This document shows positions 1 through 6,185 of a stretch of DNA of 11,651 nt, piece by piece; the first letter of the stretch is position 1; every line of letters starts with the position of its first letter. The stretch is from contig SKUV01000262.1 in NCBI GenBank assembly GCA_007129775.1, forward strand, positions 1-11,651, read 5' to 3'. A model generated the notes under the pieces. The model worked only from the letters and a program-made list of their open reading frames with translations, ran no database searches and was not told the origin of the DNA. This DNA comes from Paracoccaceae bacterium. GTDB taxonomy: Bacteria; Pseudomonadota; Alphaproteobacteria; Rhodobacterales; Rhodobacteraceae. A program made the translations under genes and the position numbers.

Positions 1-1
1 C

Positions 2-1180
2 CCGGCCGCACCGGCCCCCGCCGAACCCGCCGCCGGGCAGCTTCGCGTGACCGGGATCGCTTCGAACGAGGTGCTTTATCTGCGGGCGGCCCCTTCGCCC
101 GACGCGCCCATCGTGGGAATGCTGCCGCCCGATGCCGCAGGGGTAACCCCCAGCGGCAACACGCAGGTCGCGGCGGGCATCGAATGGATCGAGGTGGTTG
201 ACCCGGCCATCCCGCCCGACGGTGCGGCCTGGGCCGATGGCGCATATCTGGTCGCCGAAGCGGGCGGGGCGAATGTGCTGGATGTGGCGCAGGCCTTCAC
301 CCATGCCCCGGGCATGAGCGATTTCGACCCGTTCAAGCTGGAGCAGAGCATCGGCAACATCCTGCATTACGCGCCGCAAAGCGCCTTTGCCCCCGGCCAT
401 GGCCTGTCGCCCCTGACCAAGGCCATCGTCGCGGCGCAGGCGATCGACGGGCGCCTGCCGCATGCGCGTTATCACCTGACGTTCAACATGATCCAGTCCG
501 GGACGCTCGCGCCGGACGGTGCCGATGAGTGGCTTGACCTGATCGAGTTGCGCCGCTTCAACCTCGGCCCCGCGCTTCATGCGCAGTCCGTCGCCGCCCA
601 TGGCGCCGAGAATACGGCCGATCCGGAGGTGTTCGGCGTCGGGCAGCCCGATGTGGTCTGGCGTTTCGCCATGCGCCCGCTGCGCGGAACGGCGGCAGAA
701 ATCGTTTCGGTCAGCCGCGCCGAGATCGACGCGCCCGAGCGCGATTGCATGGGCTTTCACTGTCAGATCGGGCAATCCACCATCCCGCACATGGCCGACT
801 GGACCGGGATGGAGACGGTGACCGCGCCGCAGGATTTCCGCCCGTCCTATGACGACCGCTGGCAGGGCGGTGCCTCGGCCCCGGCGGTGCTGGACATGCT
901 GGCGCTGACCTCGCCCTTCCGGGCCGAGGCGACGGGGCATGATGCCGACTGGCAGCGGTTCGAGCCGCGCTACCGGCGCGACCCGGAGGACCCTTTCGTT
1001 CAGGCCATCGTCGAGGTCGGGCTGGGCCAGGACGCAAGCGCCGAGGCGATGCTGTTCGAGACCGATGCCAAGGACGACGCCGTCCTCTCGGTCTGGGAGT
1101 GGCTGGCGGCCATCAGCGGGCCATCGGATGTGAGGCTGTTCCGCGCCGATGCGGTGGAACACCGGCCCGGCCGGCAATGA
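2..1180 (+). CDS. SH3-like domain protein with large unrecognised C-terminal region (5' partial)
   Basis: The frame is open from base 2, so the gene starts before the window. A GTG at 47 is in frame, but it falls inside the first conserved strand of an SH3-like repeat (LRVTGIASNEVLYLR), so I read it as an internal valine. The visible part begins with a Pro/Ala-rich stretch, like the linker between repeats in the next gene, followed by one SH3-like (SH3b) repeat at 41-253. About 300 further residues to the stop match no family I recognise. They include a CX4C motif (CMGFHC, cysteines at 746-748 and 761-763) and many Trp, His and acidic residues. The sibling gene downstream is secreted, so this protein is probably exported too, but its N-terminus is not visible. 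SH3b repeats commonly bind cell wall or other proteins; what this one binds cannot be told. The next gene starts 48 bp downstream and is probably co-transcribed. Confidence 0.8.
   Translation, partial: PAAPAPAEPAAGQLRVTGIASNEVLYLRAAPSPDAPIVGMLPPDAAGVTPSGNTQVAAGIEWIEVVDPAIPPDGAAWADGAYLVAEAGGANVLDVAQAFTHAPGMSDFDPFKLEQSIGNILHYAPQSAFAPGHGLSPLTKAIVAAQAIDGRLPHARYHLTFNMIQSGTLAPDGADEWLDLIELRRFNLGPALHAQSVAAHGAENTADPEVFGVGQPDVVWRFAMRPLRGTAAEIVSVSRAEIDAPERDCMGFHCQIGQSTIPHMADWTGMETVTAPQDFRPSYDDRWQGGASAPAVLDMLALTSPFRAEATGHDADWQRFEPRYRRDPEDPFVQAIVEVGLGQDASAEAMLFETDAKDDAVLSVWEWLAAISGPSDVRLFRADAVEHRPGRQ
41..253 (+). repeat. SH3-like repeat unit, copy 1 of 3 in this window
   Basis: This segment encodes about 71 residues aligning with the two repeats of the next gene. 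Shared positions include the opening R-V-x-G-x-A, the V-L-x-x-R element, I-V-G-M-L-P-P-D, a central W and the closing G/N-x-x-x-L/F-L/V. The other copies lie at 1319-1528 and 1619-1828. All three are presumably copies of one ancestral domain. Confidence 0.7.
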
Positions 1181-1213
1181 GCCATGGCGCGCCCGATCCC
1201 CGCGCAACCCGAC

Positions 1214-1222
1214 AGGAGGTGA
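1214..1222 (+). promoter_or_regulatory. Strong Shine-Dalgarno for the tandem SH3 protein
   Basis: AGGAGGTGA lies 6 bases before the ATG at 1229. It is complementary to the end of 16S rRNA over all nine bases and fixes the start of this gene. It is the best ribosome binding site in the window, suggesting that the small secreted protein is made at high level. Confidence 0.8.
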
Positions 1223-1228
1223 CAGCCA

Positions 1229-1843
1229 ATGACACGGCTTTCCATCGCCGCCCCCCTGCTTGCCCTTGCTGTTCTGCTGCTGGCGCCGCTGGCGCCCGCG
1301 CAGGCCAGCGAGGTGACTTACCGCGTGGTGGGCGTGGCCGCCGATGATGTGCTGAACGTGCGCGACCGCGCCGGGGTGCCGGGCAGCACGATTATCGGTG
1401 TGCTGCCCCCCGGCACCGGCGGGATCGTCTGGACCGGGCAGCAGGGGCGCGCGAACGACGGCGCGTTGTGGTATCGGGTGATACACCCCCGCATCCCCTC
1501 GGGCGGCTGGGTCAACACGCGTTTCCTGCAGGAAGAGGTTGCCGCCGCCGCGCCGCCGCCTGCGAGCGCGGAGCCGCCCGGAAGCCTGTTCAAGGATCAC
1601 ACGGCGCATGAGCGCGCCTATCGCGTGGTCGGCGTGGCCCCGAATGATGTGCTCAATATCCGCGGTGGCCCGGGTGTGTCGCATGGCATCGTCGGGATGT
1701 TTCCGCCGGATGCCCGCGATGTTCGGATCACCGGGCGCATCCGCACGCTCGACAGCGGCGCGGTCTGGGTCGAGGTGCGATCCGCCGCCCTGCCCGCCGG
1801 CGTGGGCTGGGTGAACGGGCGGTTTCTGGACGTGTTGCGCTGA
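1229..1843 (+). CDS. Secreted protein with two SH3-like repeats
   Basis: 204 residues. Residues 1-26 form a clear Sec signal peptide: basic MTR start, a long Leu/Ala core, and a likely cut after AQA. The mature protein is two SH3-like repeats, residues 31-100 and 131-200, joined by an Ala/Pro-rich linker (about 103-119). Each repeat opens with YRVVGVA, continues with D-V-L-N-(V/I)-R and a G-x-(L/F)-P-P turn, and closes with GWVN-x-RFL. The pattern fits bacterial SH3 domains, which in exported proteins usually mediate binding rather than catalysis; no enzymatic domain is present. The strong ribosome binding site and the signal peptide make the 1229 start secure. The larger upstream gene carries a related repeat, so the two probably arose by duplication and may act in the same envelope process. 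The actual target is unknown. Confidence 0.85.
   Translation: MTRLSIAAPLLALAVLLLAPLAPAQASEVTYRVVGVAADDVLNVRDRAGVPGSTIIGVLPPGTGGIVWTGQQGRANDGALWYRVIHPRIPSGGWVNTRFLQEEVAAAAPPPASAEPPGSLFKDHTAHERAYRVVGVAPNDVLNIRGGPGVSHGIVGMFPPDARDVRITGRIRTLDSGAVWVEVRSAALPAGVGWVNGRFLDVLR
1319..1528 (+). repeat. SH3-like repeat unit, copy 2 of 3
   Basis: First internal repeat of the secreted SH3 protein (residues 31-100). It matches the copy at 1619-1828 at both protein and DNA level, most clearly in the bases that encode YRVVGVA and DVLN. Starts of the two copies are exactly 300 bp apart. Confidence 0.75.
1619..1828 (+). repeat. SH3-like repeat unit, copy 3 of 3
   Basis: Second internal repeat of the secreted SH3 protein (residues 131-200), the tandem partner of 1319-1528. 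Its IVGMFPPDA turn is closer to the repeat in the upstream gene (IVGMLPPDA) than to its own tandem partner (IIGVLPPGT). This hints that duplication order and gene order differ. Confidence 0.7.
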
Positions 1844-1874
1844 TGTCGCGCGATGCCCGGAGGTGTTGGCACCG

Positions 1875-1903
1875 CGCGTCCGTTCCGGGGGTTGAAGGAC
1901 GCG
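1875..1903. terminator. Possible hairpin after the SH3 genes
   Basis: CGCGTCC (1875-1881) and GGACGCG (1897-1903) can pair as a perfect 7-bp stem with a 15-base loop, about 30 bases after the stop of the secreted SH3 gene. No T-run follows, so a classical intrinsic terminator is not shown. It lies in the only sizeable gap of the left block (1844-2009) and may separate the SH3 genes from the sensory unit. Confidence 0.25.
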
Positions 1904-2009
1904 GGTGGCATTGGCAGTGTGGCAAGTGGGAAGCAATACGGGGCCGCGCAGACCGGGCAACGAATGCCAGCTTGCTGCCTTCCCTGAACGCGACGGCCCG
2001 GGTGAACGG

Positions 2010-2483
2010 ATGAACGGCGCAACTCTGACCGCAGCACTTCTTGCAGTGATCGTCACGGCCCTGCCCGCGGCTGCGGACAGGCCGGTGCTGACGCTTACCG
2101 GCGCGGTGCGCGATGCGCCCGTTGTCCTGACCCGAAGCGATCTGAAGGCGCTTGCGCAACATGAGCTGGTAACCTCCACCTCGGTCACCGATGGCGCGCC
2201 CCTGTTCAAAGGCTTTCTGATGCGGGATCTGTTGTCCGAACACGGGGCGACGGGCGACACCGTCGTTGCGCTCGCCCTGAACGATTACCGCATGGAGATC
2301 CCGGTTTCGGATTTCGAGGATTTTGACGTGATCGGGGCGCTTTATCAGGATGGCCGCGCGCTGAGCCCGCGCGACAAGGGGCCGGTCTGGATCGTCTATC
2401 CGCGCGACGATCACGCCGAATTGCAGGATATCCGTTACGACACGCGCTGGGTCTGGCAGCTCTCGACGCTGCATATCGAATGA
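2010..2483 (+). CDS. Secreted molybdopterin-fold (sulfite oxidase-type) protein lacking cysteine
   Basis: 157 residues from the ATG at 2010. I chose this start because it places a typical signal peptide at the N-terminus (MNGATLTAALLAVIVTALPAAA, cut near residue 22). An in-frame GTG at 1905 would add 35 residues ahead of the signal peptide. The mature part resembles the oxidoreductase molybdopterin-binding fold (PF00174 type): VLTLTGAV opening strand, an F-K-G-(x)4-R-DLL helix, a V-A-L-A-LNDYRMEIP strand pair, an A-L-YQDGRALSPRDKGPVWIVYP core, and a closing WVWQLSTLHI strand. In true sulfite oxidases a cysteine ligates molybdenum; this protein has no cysteine, so it is unlikely to be a normal Mo enzyme. 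The stop overlaps the kinase start as ATGA. I infer a periplasmic sensing partner for the kinase. The fold call is from pattern memory and moderately sure; the role is a guess. Confidence 0.7.
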   Translation: MNGATLTAALLAVIVTALPAAADRPVLTLTGAVRDAPVVLTRSDLKALAQHELVTSTSVTDGAPLFKGFLMRDLLSEHGATGDTVVALALNDYRMEIPVSDFEDFDVIGALYQDGRALSPRDKGPVWIVYPRDDHAELQDIRYDTRWVWQLSTLHIE

Positions 2484-3844
2484 GCGCTCGGGGCAGGCCC
2501 GGCCGGCAGAGGAAATGGGCAAGCTTTGCGCCGCTCGTGCCGTTGCTTGTGGTCTTCGTCGGCTCGCTTGGTCTGGCGCTGGCGAAAAGCTCCGCACTGG
2601 AACGCGACATGCGCATTGCGGCGACGCAGAACATGCTCTGGGTCGTGACGCAGAGCCAGATGGAAATACTGGTGCTGACCCTTGCCGCGGCAGACCCTGC
2701 GGCGACGGAAGACGACATCGCCCTTCGTTTCGATCTGGCGCTGGCGCGGCTCAACCTGATGAGCGAGGGGCCGCAAGCACGCTATCTGCAGGATATCGGG
2801 CATCTGGAGACAGTGCAGCAGATTTCGGACGCGTTGCTCGAGGTCGACCCGCAGGTGCATGGCCATTCGGCCGAGTTGCACGCGGCATTGTTCGATCTGG
2901 GCCGAGAGCTTCACCCCCTGATCAACCGGGTCGCCAATGACGTGATGACCACGGATTGGGAAAAAGCGGCCGCGCGACTGGATGAGTATCGCGCCACGCA
3001 ACGGGTGATCATCCTGTCGGTGGCGCTCGCGCTTACGGCCGCGCTCGCCGTGTCGTGGCTGTTGTTGCGCAACCAGCGCCGGCTGTATCTGACCCAGCTT
3101 GCGCGGATGCGCACGACGAACCTGCTGGAACAGGAACGCGACAGTGCGGCGATGTATCGGGATTTCGCCGCCATTGTGTCGCATCAGATGCGCACGCCGC
3201 TCAGCCTGATCGACAGCGCCATGCACCGGCTGACCCGCCGCGGTGAGGCAGTGACCGCGCAGGACGTGGCCGAGCGGCGCGCGATTGTCAGCGATGCCAT
3301 CGGCCGGCTGACAAAGCTGGTCGATACGGTTCTGTTATTGGCAAAGCTGGACAATGATCAGCTTGGGGCCCGATTCGCCCCGCTTTCGATGTGCGAGCTT
3401 GTGACGTCGCTGGTCGGCGAAGCCCGGGCCGGCCACCCCGGGCGCAGGCTGGAGGTGTCCTGCCCCGAAGCCCCGCTCGTGGCCGAGGGCGACCCGCATC
3501 TGGTGCGCCACATCATCGACAATCTGCTTCTGAACGCACTGAAATACAGCCCCCCCGACAGCACGGTCACCCTGCGCGTCTTTGCCGAGGGGGAGCAGGT
3601 CGCCTGTTCGGTGCAGGACGAGGGCCCGGGGATCGCCCAACGGGATATCCCGCATCTGTTCCAGCGCTATTACCGCGGGCAGGAGGGGGATAAGGGGCCC
3701 GGCACGGGGCTCGGGCTGGCCGTCGCCCATGAACTGGCGCAGTTGCAGGGCGGCGGCCTGACCGTCGAGACATGGCCGCAGAAAGGCTCGGTGTTCACCC
3801 TCTGGTTGCCGCTCGCGCACAGGTCCACGGGTGTGGTTTCATGA
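2480..3844 (+). CDS. Membrane-bound sensor histidine kinase
   Basis: 454 residues. A basic N-terminus (MSARGRPGRQRK) leads into a membrane helix at about 15-36. A largely helical periplasmic sensor region of about 135 residues follows, then a second membrane helix at about 175-197. The cytoplasmic part has a short linker, a HisKA dimerisation domain with the H-box SHQMRTPLS (phosphorylated His235), and an HATPase domain. The ATPase shows the N-box (NLLLNALKYS, 348-357), the G1 box DEGPGI (380-385), an F-box region (LFQRYY) and the G2 box GPGTGLGLA (406-414). All residues needed for activity are visible. There is no receiver domain. It begins inside the stop codon of the preceding secreted protein (ATGA at 2480) and ends inside the start of the response regulator (ATGA at 3841), so the three should be translated together. 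The periplasmic region matches no sensor family I can name, and the stimulus is unknown. Confidence 0.93.
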   Translation: MSARGRPGRQRKWASFAPLVPLLVVFVGSLGLALAKSSALERDMRIAATQNMLWVVTQSQMEILVLTLAAADPAATEDDIALRFDLALARLNLMSEGPQARYLQDIGHLETVQQISDALLEVDPQVHGHSAELHAALFDLGRELHPLINRVANDVMTTDWEKAAARLDEYRATQRVIILSVALALTAALAVSWLLLRNQRRLYLTQLARMRTTNLLEQERDSAAMYRDFAAIVSHQMRTPLSLIDSAMHRLTRRGEAVTAQDVAERRAIVSDAIGRLTKLVDTVLLLAKLDNDQLGARFAPLSMCELVTSLVGEARAGHPGRRLEVSCPEAPLVAEGDPHLVRHIIDNLLLNALKYSPPDSTVTLRVFAEGEQVACSVQDEGPGIAQRDIPHLFQRYYRGQEGDKGPGTGLGLAVAHELAQLQGGGLTVETWPQKGSVFTLWLPLAHRSTGVVS

Positions 3845-4803
3845 GCGCGCCGCCACTGATCCTGTATGCCGAGGATGAACCGCAACTGCTGCGTGACATT
3901 TCGGACGAATTGCAAGGCGCTGGCTATCGCGTCGCCGAGGCGCGAGACGGTGCCGAACTGCTCGCTCGGCTGGAGGAGGTGACACCGGATCTGCTGCTGT
4001 GCGATATCATGATGCCCGGCGTCGATGGCTACGAGGTGCTGGCCCGGTTTCGCCGCGACTATCCGCATCTGGCGCATGTGCCGCTGGTGTTCATGTCGGC
4101 GCTGTCGATGAACGAGGCGGTGGTGCGCGGCAAGCGGGCAGGTGCCGACGACTATCTGACCAAGCCTATCGATTTCGATCTTCTGCTCTCCACGATCGAG
4201 GCGCGCCTGCGCCAGAGCCGGCAATCCCGCACGGGTATTCGGACCCTTGCCGGACTGGGGCAGCATCTGTTCGATACGCTTGCCGTAGGGGTGGTTCTGT
4301 GCGCGCCGGACGGCCGGATAAGCCATGCCAATCCGGTGGCCCGGCGGTTGTTGCGCGATCATGGGCAGGGTTTGCGCGACCTGTTGGCCGAGCCGGTCAG
4401 GCGCCTTGGCGCCTGCGCCGAGGCCGGCAGCGAGAACAGCCTGTCGGTCCTGCTGGATGAAAGCAGCGGTCTGATGTCCCAGATACATGCCTGCCCGTCC
4501 GATCCGCACACCGGGGCGGGCGCGATGGTCATCGTTTTCCTTGCCGGCCCCGAGGCGCGGCCGGTTCTGTCAGCCGATGCCTTGAAAGAGATGTTCGATC
4601 TGACCGCCACCGAGGCCCGCGTCACGCATCTGCTGGCGCTGGGCCTGCGGCCGGAGGATATCGCGCGGGAAATGGGCGTGGCGCCGACGACGATCGCCTT
4701 TCATCTGCGCAATGTCTTTGCGAAGACCGACACCCACCGTCAGGCCGAACTGGTCGCGCTGGTCCTGTCGCTGCCGCTGCGCGCGGGCGATAGCGCCACC
4801 TGA
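3841..4803 (+). CDS. Response regulator: receiver, PAS-like and LuxR-type HTH
   Basis: 320 residues from the ATG at 3841, which overlaps the kinase stop (ATGA). An in-frame start at 3772 would add 23 residues inside the kinase gene without extending the receiver fold. Residues 5-118 are a complete receiver domain: acidic pair E11/D12, phospho-acceptor D55 in CDIMMPG, switch residue S86 and K108 in LTKP. Residues about 128-235 look PAS-like (LFDTLAVGVVLCAPDGRISHANPVARRLL is characteristic, 20-residue core around 133-152). Residues 254-310 are a LuxR-type HTH (LTATEARV, then LRPEDIAREMGVAPTTIAFHLRN with the recognition helix near 281-292). The HTH variant, with F-x-K-T-x-x-x-R-Q-A-E-L, is the type usually found behind PAS-like domains in alphaproteobacterial regulators. 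It should be phosphorylated by the upstream kinase and bind DNA; its targets are unknown, the adjacent SH3 genes being one possibility. It is the last gene before convergent minus-strand genes. Confidence 0.92.
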   Translation: MSAPPLILYAEDEPQLLRDISDELQGAGYRVAEARDGAELLARLEEVTPDLLLCDIMMPGVDGYEVLARFRRDYPHLAHVPLVFMSALSMNEAVVRGKRAGADDYLTKPIDFDLLLSTIEARLRQSRQSRTGIRTLAGLGQHLFDTLAVGVVLCAPDGRISHANPVARRLLRDHGQGLRDLLAEPVRRLGACAEAGSENSLSVLLDESSGLMSQIHACPSDPHTGAGAMVIVFLAGPEARPVLSADALKEMFDLTATEARVTHLLALGLRPEDIAREMGVAPTTIAFHLRNVFAKTDTHRQAELVALVLSLPLRAGDSAT

Positions 4804-4805
4804 GG

Positions 4806-4847
4806 GGGCGCCATTTGAGGGTTGACGCACCAGCGAAAGAGGCGCCC
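4806..4847. terminator. Weak inverted repeat between convergent genes
   Basis: GGGCGCC (4806-4812) pairs perfectly with GGCGCCC (4841-4847) across a 28-base loop. It sits between the plus-strand response regulator and the minus-strand small gene ending at 4871, where a bidirectional terminator would be expected. The long loop and absence of a T-run make this tentative. Confidence 0.2.
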
Positions 4848-4870
4848 GCGCACAGCAAAACCGGCAGCGA

Positions 4871-5206
4871 TCAGCCCTTGAGGTGCAGGGTGACGAGCAC
4901 GCAAGCTTCTGCGCCGTCGGGAAAATCTGCGGCCACTCGCAGCCAGTTGCCGAAGCCGCGAAGCCGCGCAAAGCAGACCTCATCCTGTCGGGCGGGCAGC
5001 GCGAGTCGCGTGCCTTCGTCCACCCAGTGCATGCCATCGGGCGAGATCTCGATCCGGGCTGTCGGCTGCGCCCCGACCGGAGGCTTGAGAGCGCGCACGA
5101 AGACCACCGCCTCGATGGCCCAGCCGGCCTCGAAGGGTTCGGTCGCGGCGTGGCCCTTCCATGTCTCGTTGCGGGCGAGGATCGCGGTGATGTTTTCGCG
5201 CAGCAT
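4871..5206 (-). CDS. Unassigned 111-aa protein, possibly a small beta-sandwich
   Basis: 111 residues from the ATG at 5206. Its start overlaps the stop of the upstream minus-strand gene by one base (TGATG), a sign of translational coupling; a longer in-frame start at 5302 would lie deep inside that gene. No signal peptide or membrane helix is seen, so it is probably cytoplasmic. The pattern suggests alternating beta strands: IEAVVFVRAL (31-40), ARIEISPDGMHWVDEG (50-65), CFARLRGFGNWLRVAADF (78-95) and ACVLVTLHLKG (101-111). The S-x-DG-x-x-W turn followed by a strand is common in small carbohydrate-binding or galactose-binding-like beta-sandwich domains; that resemblance is weak and the function is not known. 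It is the last gene of the enolase-superfamily operon. I infer that it works with the 308-aa protein encoded just upstream. Confidence 0.75.
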   Translation of the reverse strand: MLRENITAILARNETWKGHAATEPFEAGWAIEAVVFVRALKPPVGAQPTARIEISPDGMHWVDEGTRLALPARQDEVCFARLRGFGNWLRVAADFPDGAEACVLVTLHLKG

Positions 5207-6132
5207 CAGAAATCCCCCGAAATGCAGACGCTGTCGACATAGAGGAACGCGCGGCGGTCCGTGTCGGTCTCGGCGAAGAGGGCGAAGTTGAGCATGCACC
5301 AAAGGTTCTTCATCGCCGGGATGCGCATCGGCTCCATCCCCGAGACATCGAAGACGCGGTCATTGCAGCGCAGGGCGGTGGGCCGCATCGTCGCAAGATC
5401 GAAATCGAAGCGCAGATAGGCCCAGTTCACCTTGGTGGCGATCTCGTTGTAGCACAGCTTCTGGTGGCCGTCGGGCAGGTCCTGCCAGCCCTCGGGCGAC
5501 AGGTGGTAATGGCTTATCGTTTCGCCGCTGCCGCCGGCGGGCTGAAAGGGCACGCGTTCGGCCTTGAACTGCCAGATGTGGCGGTGCTGCCCGCTTTCGG
5601 CATTCAGAAAGCGCAGATGCGGCATCACCCGTTCCGCATCGCCGTCCCGGTCACCGCCCTGCAGGTCGAACAGCAGCCCGACCGACCGCAAGGCGGTGTC
5701 GCCGAGCGTCAGTTCCGTCGCTTCGGGCTTGAAGGTGAAATACATCTCGAACCGGATCGGCCCGCGATGGCGCAGGTTCAGCCGCTTGATCGCGACATTC
5801 TGTGCCCCGGCGCGCGGCCGCGTCGCGATCTTGAGCGCGTAGGAGCTGTCCGCGCCCCCGTGCGAGCCCGCATCCCAATGCGGCAGCGTGGACAGCATCG
5901 CGCTGGTGTGTTGCGCATAACCCGGCAGCATGGTGTCGAGCGTTCCCTCGTAATTGCCCACCAGTTGCGACCAGCCGCAATGGCCGCGGGCGAAGTCATC
6001 ATGGCTGATGATGCGGGGCAGCGGGTCGAAGCGGCTCAGGCGCGGGTCAGCCGTTTGAATCGCGCGGCGCAGGGCGCGGGTAAGCGCGGCCTCGGTCAGC
6101 GGGGCCTCTGGGTCGGGTGATCCGGCGGGCAT
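5206..6132 (-). CDS. Unassigned 308-aa protein of the enolase-superfamily operon
   Basis: 308 residues from the ATG at 6132, preceded by AAAAGGAC with AGGA 6 bases before the start. A longer in-frame start at 6360 would overlap the end of the upstream gene. There is no signal peptide or membrane segment, so it looks cytoplasmic. Residues 1-40 are probably helical. The rest is rich in beta-strand-like segments with many aromatic and His residues: HDDFARGHCGW (44-54), IRFEMYFTFKP (126-136), SVGLLFDLQGGDRDGD (150-165), HRHIWQFK (183-190), YNEIATKVNWAYLRFDFDL (228-246) and AFLYVDSVCIS (295-305). This layout recalls concanavalin-A-like/jelly-roll sandwich proteins. I have a vague memory of a DUF (perhaps DUF6772) seen next to mandelate racemase-like genes but cannot confirm it. 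It lies 53 bp after the enolase-superfamily gene and overlaps the 111-aa gene by one base. A role on the same substrate, as enzyme or binding protein, is inference. Confidence 0.8.
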   Translation of the reverse strand: MPAGSPDPEAPLTEAALTRALRRAIQTADPRLSRFDPLPRIISHDDFARGHCGWSQLVGNYEGTLDTMLPGYAQHTSAMLSTLPHWDAGSHGGADSSYALKIATRPRAGAQNVAIKRLNLRHRGPIRFEMYFTFKPEATELTLGDTALRSVGLLFDLQGGDRDGDAERVMPHLRFLNAESGQHRHIWQFKAERVPFQPAGGSGETISHYHLSPEGWQDLPDGHQKLCYNEIATKVNWAYLRFDFDLATMRPTALRCNDRVFDVSGMEPMRIPAMKNLWCMLNFALFAETDTDRRAFLYVDSVCISGDF

Positions 6133-6185
6133 GGCGCGTCCTTTTCTGTCTCGGTTCTCGGTTCCTGGGGCGCAGGTCCTGATGC

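Noticed and set aside
47..49. GTG as the start of the first SH3-repeat gene
   Set aside because: It falls inside the first conserved strand of the repeat, the frame is open to the window edge with a linker-like Pro/Ala stretch, and no ribosome binding site is nearby.
1911..1940. TTGGCA and AATACG as a promoter for the sensory unit
   Set aside because: The 18-base spacing is acceptable but both boxes are weak matches, and comparable pairs occur by chance; not strong enough to list as a feature.
1728..2597. Long minus-strand open frame opposite the secreted molybdopterin-fold gene
   Set aside because: Arg/Pro-rich translation without motifs; the plus-strand gene has a signal peptide, fold signature and coupled neighbours.
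3772..3840. Upstream in-frame start for the response regulator
   Set aside because: It would overlap the kinase gene by 73 bases and add residues unlike a receiver N-terminus, whereas the ATGA overlap at 3841 matches the junction upstream of the kinase.
3670..4509. Long minus-strand open frame opposite the kinase end and response regulator
   Set aside because: Overlaps two genes whose catalytic motifs are complete; its own translation has no conserved pattern.
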